From Burkholderiales bacterium UBA6064 (lineage in GTDB: Bacteria > Pseudomonadota > Gammaproteobacteria > Burkholderiales > Burkholderiaceae_B), in contig DIYC01000001.1 in NCBI GenBank assembly GCA_002428895.1, positions 5,614 to 11,130 of the forward strand: 5,517 nucleotides of DNA. The letters are read 5' to 3'. Under the pieces are notes generated by a model. The model did no database searches, was not told the DNA's origin, and was given only the letters and a program-made list of their open reading frames with translations. Below, in pieces: positions 1-5,501 of the stretch (position 1 is its first letter; every line of letters starts with the position of its first letter). A program made the translations under genes and the position numbers.

Positions 1-690
1 TTTGGCTTGCGGACTGTATTCTGTTTCATAGCCCTCTGGCCATGGCCCAAATTGCTTGTATTTGTGTTGAATCCATGTTGAGGTGGCGGTGTCGCAGGGT
101 TTGTAAATGATCTTAGAAGTTACTGTTTCGTCTGGGTTTTTATTGGTGAATACGTAAGCTTCTTCAATCTGATTGTGCGTGAAACGAAAACGGCGAACAG
201 GCATGGCGTCTAATACTTCGTTGCCAATGACTAAACCTTCTAGGGTATTGGGTAATTCACTGATCCAAGCAATTTTTTTAAATATAGAATCGGGCAGTTT
301 GGCACGCAAATAAGCTTGCTGTTGATGTTTAAGAAGCCCAGAAACCTCGATGATGAAATAACGTTGAAGGGGAGCATTTAATTGACTGAGCAAATCGCAG
401 GCTAGTTTACCTTGGCCTGCACCAAATTCATAAATTTGGTGTAAGCCTTGTTCAATCATGGGAGCAATTGCTTTGGCGAGGGTGTACCCAAATAAAGGGG
501 TTAGTTCGGGGGCAGTAATAAAGTCGCCTTTGGCGCCAAACACATGGGAATTTGTGGTGTAATAGCCCCATTTCGGATGATATAACGCTAAATTCATGAA
601 TTCATCAAAACGAATTGGGGGCTGGCTTGTTAAGTAAGCCCATACTTTCAAACCGTTTGAGTCAAAATCATTTTCGTCTAAGTTGTTCAA
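1..690 (-). CDS. MidA-family class I SAM-dependent methyltransferase (partial, N-terminal part)
   Basis: This is the N-terminal 230 codons of a MidA/NDUFAF7-family (COG1565) methyltransferase; the C-terminal part lies beyond base 1. Numbered from TTG at 690, residues 27-44 carry the family opening (IRFDEFMNLALYHPKWGYY-like) and 52-69 the GAKGDFITAPELTPLFG block. Residues 87-95 (YEFGAGQGK) are the glycine-rich SAM-binding motif I, and 156-163 hold the NEVLDAMP motif. Mitochondrial NDUFAF7 methylates an arginine of a complex I subunit; the target of bacterial members is not settled, so I assign only the family. The start is uncertain. The first in-frame ATG (597, residue 32) would remove part of the conserved opening, while an in-frame TAA at 718-720 excludes starts further upstream. 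That leaves TTG at 690, or TTG at 651, neither with a clear Shine-Dalgarno. The gene is divergent from the pterin genes. Family call is firm; start call is moderate. Confidence 0.9.
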   Translation of the reverse strand, partial: MNNLDENDFDSNGLKVWAYLTSQPPIRFDEFMNLALYHPKWGYYTTNSHVFGAKGDFITAPELTPLFGYTLAKAIAPMIEQGLHQIYEFGAGQGKLACDLLSQLNAPLQRYFIIEVSGLLKHQQQAYLRAKLPDSIFKKIAWISELPNTLEGLVIGNEVLDAMPVRRFRFTHNQIEEAYVFTNKNPDETVTSKIIYKPCDTATSTWIQHKYKQFGPWPEGYETEYSPQAK

Positions 691-783
691 AATAAGTGCA
701 GAAAAACCAATGAGTTGTTAAAATGGCGGGCTTGTTGTCACTGTGAACATTTTTAGGTGGGTTAAATTTGTGAGTCAACGCGT
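691..783. other. Divergent intergenic region between the methyltransferase and the pteridine reductase
   Basis: This 93-bp stretch separates two divergent genes and must hold their 5' signals unless they start inside a neighbour. On the minus strand it contains a good promoter candidate and the short ATG-to-TAA reading frame (750-718) in phase with the methyltransferase. On the plus strand I tested TTGTTA (715-720) and TTGTCA (735-740) as -35 boxes, and neither has a credible -10 at 16-18 bp. The AT-rich TTAAAT at 762-767 has no partner. No strong Shine-Dalgarno precedes the SDR ATG; GTGAG at 770-774 is the nearest purine-rich stretch. Confidence 0.6.
750..778 (-). promoter_or_regulatory. Candidate sigma70-type promoter for the methyltransferase gene
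   Basis: Read on the minus strand, TTGACT (778-773, 5 of 6 matches to TTGACA) is followed after exactly 17 bp by TAAAAA (755-750, 4 of 6 matches to TATAAT). Transcription from it would begin near 743, downstream of the ATG at 750-748. The mRNA would then support the TTG at 690 rather than that ATG. The -35 box lies only 5 bp upstream of the SDR start codon, inside that gene's untranslated leader. This is a consensus match by eye in AT-rich DNA, so it is tentative. Confidence 0.4.
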
Positions 784-1539
784 ATGAAAAATGCCTGGGT
801 TATTATAACCGGAGCTGCCCAACGTATGGGGCGAGAAATTGCGCTTTCTATGGCTGCTGAAGGGTGGCACGTTATTTTGCATTGTAATCGCTCGCTAGGT
901 CAGGCTCAGCAAACTGCACAAGCGATTCAAGCATTGGGGGTTCAATGCCGAGTGTTGCAAGCAGACTTGTCTAATTCAGTTGAACTGAATAATTTTTTTG
1001 AATTGGCCTCACGCTGCGGGCCTATTCGGTGTTTAATTAATAATGCGGCACAGTTTGAATTTGATGAGCCTGCTCAGGTTAATGTCGAATTATTTCATCA
1101 ACATATGGCGGTTAATTTATTAGCTCCGTTGTTATTAACTCAACATTTGTACAGTCATGTGCCCGAGGGTGAGCAGGCGGTGGTCGTGCATTTGCTGGAC
1201 CAAAAATTGGATAATTTAAATCCTGATTTTTTTAGTTATACACTTTCTAAGGCTGGGCTTGCCGCAGCTCTTAAGATGCAAGCCATGGCGTTGGCACCCC
1301 GTTTAAGAGTGGTTGCGGTGTCACCCGGCTTAACCTTAATTTCGCATTTACAAACGGAGCAAGAATTTGAAAAAACGCATCAGCTTGCTTTATTAAAGAG
1401 TTCTAGTCAGCCTAAAGATATTTCAAGAGCAGTGTTATTTTTGGTCAATAGTAGTGCAATTACTGGGGTGAATTTAACTGTTGATGGCGGTCAACATTTG
1501 TTGCCATTGTCTAAAGATTTCAGCAAGTTGTCTGTATGA
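784..1539 (+). CDS. SDR-family pteridine reductase (FolM/PTR1-like dihydropteridine reductase)
   Basis: This 251-residue cytosolic short-chain dehydrogenase/reductase probably reduces dihydropterins (dihydrofolate or dihydromonapterin) with NADPH. Visible landmarks are the cofactor loop TGAAQRMG at 9-16 with an arginine as in pteridine reductases, NNAA at 86-89, N111, and the active-site YTLSK with Y152 and K156. The classical SDR serine is replaced by D139, 13 residues before the tyrosine. That is the spacing of the Asp-Tyr-Lys triad of Leishmania PTR1 (D181, Y194, K198). The C-terminus has the usual NLTVDGGQHL segment (230-239). Its stop overlaps the start of the next gene, a pterin-acting aldolase, which supports a pterin substrate. 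The ATG at 784 is the only sensible start because an in-frame TAA lies at 763-765. The SDR family is certain; pterin specificity is a strong inference, but FolM versus another pteridine reductase cannot be settled here. Confidence 0.85.
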   Translation: MKNAWVIITGAAQRMGREIALSMAAEGWHVILHCNRSLGQAQQTAQAIQALGVQCRVLQADLSNSVELNNFFELASRCGPIRCLINNAAQFEFDEPAQVNVELFHQHMAVNLLAPLLLTQHLYSHVPEGEQAVVVHLLDQKLDNLNPDFFSYTLSKAGLAAALKMQAMALAPRLRVVAVSPGLTLISHLQTEQEFEKTHQLALLKSSSQPKDISRAVLFLVNSSAITGVNLTVDGGQHLLPLSKDFSKLSV

Positions 1540-1940
1540 GCGATTGGTTTTTAGATGGTCGTCTGTGTGATTGTCGGCGTGTTTTTATTCGTGAGTTCGA
1601 GTTGTTGATTGCCATCGGAGTGTTTCCTCAAGAATTAGGTCGTCAGCAAACTGTTCGTATGAATATCGATTTTTGGGTCCCAGTTTCCGTGACGCCTTCT
1701 GATCGTGATGTGCTTGACGATGTGGTGGACTATGATTTTGTTCGCCCTGGTATTCAACAACTGGCTCAAATGGGTCATATTGGCTTACTTGAAAAGCTGG
1801 TAGATGAAACTATTTGTTTGGTGCTCAATCATCCCAAGGTGGTTGCGGCAAGAGTGCGGGCTGAAAAATCGGAGGTTTATCCTGATTGTCAGTCTGCGGG
1901 CGTAGAAATTTTTCGTTTTAAGCAAAGTAAAGAGGTTTAG
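1536..1940 (+). CDS. Dihydroneopterin aldolase / epimerase family protein (FolB/FolX-like)
   Basis: This 134-residue protein belongs to the dihydroneopterin aldolase/7,8-dihydroneopterin triphosphate epimerase family, small tunnelling-fold enzymes that form octamers. FolB cleaves 7,8-dihydroneopterin to 6-hydroxymethyl-dihydropterin plus glycolaldehyde in folate synthesis; FolX epimerises the triphosphate. The family core starts at about residue 15 ([18 protein letters not shown]), after an N-terminal extension of roughly a dozen residues. Candidate active-site residues are E33, Y66 (in VDYD), E86 (in LLEKL) and K111 (in RAEKSEV). Their spacing is close to E22, Y54, E74 and K100 of Staphylococcus aureus FolB. 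The C-terminal AGVEIFRFK strand is typical. The ATG overlaps the SDR stop as ATGA with no strong ribosome site, so translation is probably coupled. The conserved catalytic set favours a working enzyme, but aldolase and epimerase cannot be separated by eye. Confidence 0.85.
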   Translation: MSDWFLDGRLCDCRRVFIREFELLIAIGVFPQELGRQQTVRMNIDFWVPVSVTPSDRDVLDDVVDYDFVRPGIQQLAQMGHIGLLEKLVDETICLVLNHPKVVAARVRAEKSEVYPDCQSAGVEIFRFKQSKEV

Positions 1941-1941
1941 G

Positions 1942-2823
1942 ATGCAACAGTTTGTTGAGCAAGTGATTCATATTTATCCAACCGACAAGGACAAGAAAGA
2001 GCAGTTTGAATTCAATAAACTTGAAAGTCGTTTGATTAAAAATGTGGGTCAGGCCATTAAAGATTTCAACATGATTGAAGAGGGTGACAAAATCATGGTG
2101 TGTTTAAGTGGCGGAAAAGATAGCTACGGCTTGTTATCCATTTTAATGTTGTTGCAAAAAAGGGCACCCATTCATTTTGATTTAATTGCCGTTAATTTAG
2201 ATCAAAAGCAGCCTGGGTTTCCTGAAGAGGTTTTGCCTAATTACTTAAACTCAATCGGCGTGCCTTATCATATTGAGCAGCAAGACACGTATTCAATTGT
2301 TAAACGCATTATTCCTGAAGGTAAAACCACTTGTTCATTGTGTTCTCGGTTAAGGCGAGGCATTTTGTATCGTGTCGCTTCCGAACTTAAGGTCACTAAA
2401 ATTGCATTAGGCCATCATAAAGACGATATTTTGCAAACCTTGTTGCTGAATTTATTCTATGGCGGTCGAATTAAAGGCATGCCACCTAAGCTACTGAGTG
2501 ATGATGGGGCGCACATGGTGATTCGTCCCTTAGCCTATGTTCGCGAGCGTGACCTAATTCGTTATGCACAAGAAAAAAAATTTCCAATTATTCCTTGTAA
2601 TTTATGCGGCAGCCAAGAAAATTTAAAGCGCAAAGAAGTGGCTGAAATGTTAAAAACCTGGGAAAAACATAATCCTAAATGGATTGCCAATTTATTTACT
2701 TCATTATCAACAGTTGTCCCCTCGCACTTGATGGATAGAAGCTTGTTTCCTTTTGAGCACTTAAGTTCACAATCGGCTCATTTATCTTTCGAACCCGATC
2801 GTGCTTTTGATCCAGAAGATTAA
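1942..2823 (+). CDS. ttcA: tRNA 2-thiocytidine(32) synthetase TtcA
   Basis: TtcA is an ATP-dependent, iron-sulfur-containing enzyme that thiolates cytidine 32 in the anticodon loop of certain tRNAs. The 293-residue product carries the PP-loop ATP-pyrophosphatase motif SGGKDS at 56-61. The cluster cysteines are recognisable as C131 and C134 (CSLC) and C222 in the [11 protein letters not shown] block, where C219 is also present. GHHKDD at 158-162 and the [11 protein letters not shown] segment at 174-184 are further family signatures. Length matches the family (about 300 residues). A good Shine-Dalgarno AGAGG (1931-1935) sits 6 bases before the ATG, inside the end of the upstream aldolase gene, and the two genes are one base apart, so they are surely cotranscribed. 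Linkage to pterin genes is a Burkholderiales habit as far as I recall rather than evidence of a shared pathway. The C-terminal tail from about residue 255 is low in recognisable motifs, as is normal. Confidence 0.97.
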   Translation: MQQFVEQVIHIYPTDKDKKEQFEFNKLESRLIKNVGQAIKDFNMIEEGDKIMVCLSGGKDSYGLLSILMLLQKRAPIHFDLIAVNLDQKQPGFPEEVLPNYLNSIGVPYHIEQQDTYSIVKRIIPEGKTTCSLCSRLRRGILYRVASELKVTKIALGHHKDDILQTLLLNLFYGGRIKGMPPKLLSDDGAHMVIRPLAYVRERDLIRYAQEKKFPIIPCNLCGSQENLKRKEVAEMLKTWEKHNPKWIANLFTSLSTVVPSHLMDRSLFPFEHLSSQSAHLSFEPDRAFDPED

Positions 2824-2916
2824 CTTCCGTTGTATTTAAGCTTGTTCATGTTTATTTTTGTCGCAAAATTTTGTTAAAGTGTTGTGCTTGGTGTGTGCTT
2901 TTAAAGAAGTTGTTCA
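2824..2916. other. Gap between ttcA and the cyclase gene
   Basis: This 93-bp AT-rich gap holds no convincing intrinsic terminator for ttcA. It contains a perfect 10-bp palindrome CAAAATTTTG (2864-2873), followed by TTAAAGT (2874-2880), which resembles a weak -10 box (TAAAGT, 4 of 6) without a good -35 at 16-18 bp. AGAAG (2905-2909) is a fair ribosome-binding site 7 bases before the cyclase ATG. The cyclase may have its own promoter here or be read through from the operon; the sequence does not decide. Confidence 0.45.
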
Positions 2917-3300
2917 ATGGCTCGGGTTTTGTTGGCAAATAATGCGGTAATGGTGTCGTGGTTTCAGCTGCACATGCAACTTGATCGAATTATTACCGAT
3001 CACAATGACCTCAACTTACTTCGGCCTGGCGATTTGTTGTATGGTTTTTTTTCTATTCAGCAAGCCATTGCTTTAAGCTTAAAAGGAATACGTTGTTTTT
3101 ACATTTGGGTCGATTCAACCTGTTCTCCGTTCGAGTCCTTTCAAGTTGACCCTTCCTTACTCGATTTAACCGTTCGTTTTGTTGAGGTGTGTACTCAAAC
3201 TGGTCAGTCTGTTGCCTCGAGTGATTCCTACTTCAGTGCCAATTCTACAGCTTACAGTGTTTGTCCGCTAAGCTCCTCATTGGCAGAGCCAGTGCAACCT
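2917..3300 (+). other. Putative degenerate cyclase-homology domain (internal duplication) within the cyclase
   Basis: Residues 1 to about 128 line up with the protein's own catalytic domain. H19-D31 (HMQLDRIITDHND) matches 176-188 (HDKLIRSIVEQND). G38-I58 (GDLLYGFFS...I) matches 197-217 (GDGMLAVFS...I), sharing GD, FS, LS and a final I. Further on, LTVRF (84-88) matches LRVRV (234-238), and YFSANSTAYSV (105-115) falls against the YDVFGRHVNRASR region. In this alignment the first metal aspartate becomes N8, D39 keeps the second, R36 replaces the specificity lysine, and the YD, N and R residues are lost. The alignment was made by eye without statistics. Confidence 0.5.
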
Positions 3301-3957
3301 TTTGTGTTGTCTTCTTCAATCACGGAAATTATGCGCGTTCAACAGCATGCTAATTTGACCATCATGTTCACCGATGTCGAAGGGTTTACCTGTCTGAACG
3401 AAACATTTGGTGATGTCTTTGCATTTAATTTTAGACGCATGCACGATAAGCTGATTCGTTCTATTGTCGAGCAAAACGATGCTGGGAAGGTATTAAAATT
3501 TACCGGTGACGGCATGTTGGCTGTTTTTTCTTGCCCCTATAAAGCCATTTTGTCTGCTTTTGAAATTCAAAAGCAATTTGATGCAGTGTTTAAACAAGAC
3601 CGAGAATATAAAGCGTTACGTGTTAGGGTTGGTTTACATGAGGGTTTGGTTCAAATTCAAAATAATCTACCCTACGATGTGTTTGGGCGACACGTTAATC
3701 GTGCTTCACGAGTTACTACGTTGGCCAAAGGCGGGCAAATTTTAATTAGTGCTGCGTTGTTTGCAAAAGTACATGGTTGGATGATTAAAAACAATCATTC
3801 AATGTGTTGCTTGTTTCATGGTGAGCACCTTTTAAGGGGTATTGATTTACCTGAAAAAATTTATCAAATTCGCGAGGTTTGCTCTGAAGAAGAATTTTCT
3901 CCCAATCAGTTAGAGCGTTTGTGCTACTGTTCAAAGCAAACCATTTCGGAGGCTTAG
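2917..3957 (+). CDS. Class III adenylate cyclase with an apparent degenerate N-terminal cyclase-like domain
   Basis: This 346-residue protein probably makes cyclic AMP from ATP. The C-terminal domain (about 146-321) has the full class III set. Metal-binding aspartates are D153 (FTDVEG) and D198 (TGDGMLAVF). The purine-selecting pair is K194 and D254 (YDVFG), which indicates ATP rather than GTP. The transition-state residues are N261 and R265 (NRASR). The domain closes with a typical GEHLLRGIDLPEKIYQI segment. Residues 1-130 show no signal peptide, no convincing membrane helix and no named sensor domain. By eye they resemble a second, decayed cyclase domain. A short tail (322-346) contains C322, C336 and C338. 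The ATG at 2917 has AGAAG 7 bases upstream. The stop overlaps the end of the convergent ilvA. Catalytic family is certain and ATP specificity likely; the N-terminal interpretation is an inference, and the regulating signal is unknown. Confidence 0.92.
   Translation: MARVLLANNAVMVSWFQLHMQLDRIITDHNDLNLLRPGDLLYGFFSIQQAIALSLKGIRCFYIWVDSTCSPFESFQVDPSLLDLTVRFVEVCTQTGQSVASSDSYFSANSTAYSVCPLSSSLAEPVQPFVLSSSITEIMRVQQHANLTIMFTDVEGFTCLNETFGDVFAFNFRRMHDKLIRSIVEQNDAGKVLKFTGDGMLAVFSCPYKAILSAFEIQKQFDAVFKQDREYKALRVRVGLHEGLVQIQNNLPYDVFGRHVNRASRVTTLAKGGQILISAALFAKVHGWMIKNNHSMCCLFHGEHLLRGIDLPEKIYQIREVCSEEEFSPNQLERLCYCSKQTISEA
3352..3879 (+). other. Class III cyclase catalytic domain
   Basis: This stretch encodes residues 146-321, one full cyclase-homology domain with both metal aspartates (D153, D198), the adenine-recognising K194/D254 pair, and N261/R265. 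Enzymes of this class act as dimers with active sites at the interface. Because one chain carries all six key residues in this domain, a head-to-tail homodimer of this domain could form two complete sites. Confidence 0.9.
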
Positions 3958-5474
3958 CCCAAAAACATTCGGTACGCAGGGTTATTTGATTCGTCCCAGG
4001 CTCTGTAGTTTAACTGGTCTACAAATTGTTTAAACTCGGCTTGTTCTTGAGTTGGAACTTGAATGCCTACCAAAATTTTGCCGTAATCTGAACCATGGTT
4101 ACGATAGTGAAATAAACTGATATTCCAACTTGGATTAAGTCGGGTTAAGAAACGCATTAATGCACCTGGGCGTTCTGGGAATTCAAATCGATACAACAAT
4201 TCTGGTATGGTTTCTGGGCACCTTCCACCGACCAAGTGACGTAAATGTGTTTTTGCCATTTCATCATTGGTTAAGTTAATCGTTTCTAGTCCTTCTTGGA
4301 TAAATAAAGCCAATAGCTCCTCTGTTTCTTGTTGATCACTAACAGATAAACCTACGAAAATATTGGCCTTGTCGGTGCCCGACATTCGATAATTAAACTC
4401 TGTGACATTTCTTGGGCCGATTAGTTCGCAAAACTTTCTAAAACTACCTCGGGTTTCGGGTATTGTGATTGCAAACAGTGCTTCTCGTTGTTCTCCAACC
4501 ACGGCACGTTCAGCAATAAACCGAAGACGATCAAAATTCATATTGGCGCCACAAGCAATTGCGACTAAGGTTTTTCCATTCAGATGATTGGCTTTTGCAT
4601 AGACCTTAATCCCAGCGATGGCCAGGGCACCAGCGGGCTCAAGAATGCTTCGCGTGTCTTGGAATACATCTTTAATCGCGGCACACACTTCATCGGTAGA
4701 AACCCGAATTACACCATCCACGTATTGTTGGCACAGTTGAAATGTTTCTTTGCCAACTTGTTTCACAGCAGTGCCATCGGAAAATAAGCCTACATCGGTT
4801 AAGGTGATTCGTTGATGTGCATTGAGGCTTGCAATCATCGCATCTGAATCGTAGGTTTGTACACCAATGACTTGAATGTCGGGCCGCAGTGCTTTGATGT
4901 AAGCTGCTGTGCCGGCAATAAGACCCCCACCTCCAATGGCTGCAAAGACTGCGTGAATAGGCCCTTGATGTTGGCGTAAAATTTCCATAGCGATGGTCCC
5001 TTGCCCTGCAATCACGTCAGGATCATCGAATGGATGAACAAAGGTTAAACCTTCTTTTTGAGCAAGATAATTGGCATGTTCTGCGGCATCGCTGTAACTT
5101 TCGCCGTGTAAAATAATTTTTACCCAATTGCCACCAAAACGCTTTACGGCATTTACTTTAACCAGTGGGGTTGTCATTGGCATCACGATCGTTGCCGAAC
5201 ACTCTAAGCGTGCAGCAGACACTGCTACTCCTTGAGCATGGTTGCCTGCCGAAGCGGCAATAACGCCTCGCTCAAGTTGAGCAGGGCTTAAATGTGCCAT
5301 TTTGTTGTAAGCGCCTCGCAGCTTAAAACTAAACACCTTTTGCATGTCTTCACGTTTCAGTAAAACGTTATTCCCTGTTTTTTCTGACAAAATAGCTGCT
5401 TTTTCGAGGGGTGTTTCAATTGCTACGTCATAAACTTTTGCGGTTAAAATTCTTTTAAGATAATCTAAGGCCAT
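3954..5474 (-). CDS. ilvA: Threonine ammonia-lyase, biosynthetic (threonine deaminase)
   Basis: IlvA is a cytosolic PLP enzyme that converts L-threonine to 2-oxobutanoate and ammonia, the committed step of isoleucine synthesis. Numbered from ATG at 5474, the 506-residue product has the PLP lysine K51 in SFKLRGAYN. SAGNHAQGVA is at 75-84, the phosphate-binding GGGGL at 181-185, and the catalytic core reaches about residue 320. Two ACT-like regulatory domains follow (about 332-403 and 426-497), the long form subject to isoleucine inhibition and valine activation in E. coli; length matches the roughly 510-residue E. coli enzyme. An upstream TTG (5510) would add 12 residues. I prefer ATG 5474 because AAAGGA lies 6 bases before it and MALDYLKRILTAKVYDVA resembles the usual N-terminus. 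It converges on the cyclase gene with a 4-bp overlap. No ilv neighbours are present, so it is probably transcribed alone; its promoter lies mostly outside the window. Confidence 0.97.
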   Translation of the reverse strand: MALDYLKRILTAKVYDVAIETPLEKAAILSEKTGNNVLLKREDMQKVFSFKLRGAYNKMAHLSPAQLERGVIAASAGNHAQGVAVSAARLECSATIVMPMTTPLVKVNAVKRFGGNWVKIILHGESYSDAAEHANYLAQKEGLTFVHPFDDPDVIAGQGTIAMEILRQHQGPIHAVFAAIGGGGLIAGTAAYIKALRPDIQVIGVQTYDSDAMIASLNAHQRITLTDVGLFSDGTAVKQVGKETFQLCQQYVDGVIRVSTDEVCAAIKDVFQDTRSILEPAGALAIAGIKVYAKANHLNGKTLVAIACGANMNFDRLRFIAERAVVGEQREALFAITIPETRGSFRKFCELIGPRNVTEFNYRMSGTDKANIFVGLSVSDQQETEELLALFIQEGLETINLTNDEMAKTHLRHLVGGRCPETIPELLYRFEFPERPGALMRFLTRLNPSWNISLFHYRNHGSDYGKILVGIQVPTQEQAEFKQFVDQLNYRAWDESNNPAYRMFLG

Positions 5475-5480
5475 GGTTTG

Positions 5481-5486
5481 TCCTTT
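5481..5486 (-). promoter_or_regulatory. Ribosome-binding site deciding the ilvA start
   Basis: On the minus strand AAAGGA stands 6 bases before ATG 5474-5472. It is a good Shine-Dalgarno at normal spacing and argues for this start over the TTG at 5510 and the ATG at 5507. Confidence 0.7.
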
Positions 5487-5487
5487 T

Positions 5488-5501
5488 GAGGCTCTAGCCT
5501 C
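5488..5501 (-). promoter_or_regulatory. Small inverted repeat in the ilvA leader, next to the ribosome-binding site
   Basis: The 14-base element GAGGCTAGAGCCTC (minus strand) has arms GAGGC and GCCTC around a four-base loop. It ends 1 base upstream of AAAGGA. It lacks a following T-run on either strand, so it is not an intrinsic terminator. A hairpin here could affect ribosome access to ilvA or bind a dimeric regulator; it may also be chance. Confidence 0.35.

Noticed and set aside
595..597. First in-frame ATG as the methyltransferase start
   Set aside because: It would cut into the conserved opening block (residues 27-44 from the TTG), which the family normally keeps together with additional upstream residues.
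2824..2916. Intrinsic terminator after ttcA
   Set aside because: T-rich stretches exist, but no adequate GC stem precedes them; the only palindrome is AT-only apart from its ends and is not followed by a T-run.
3034..3108. Hydrophobic stretch in the cyclase N-terminus (residues 40-64) as a membrane anchor
   Set aside because: It is interrupted by polar and charged residues (Q48, Q49, K56, R59) and is better explained as strand plus helix of a cyclase-like fold.
3506..3745. 79-codon plus-strand open frame inside the cyclase gene
   Set aside because: It lies wholly within the catalytic domain in another frame, has no recognisable motif, and the overlapping gene has clear conserved residues throughout.
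4402..4787. Two plus-strand open frames (61 and 67 codons) opposite ilvA
   Set aside because: Both are antisense to strongly conserved ilvA sequence, with low-complexity, unfamiliar products and no supporting signals.
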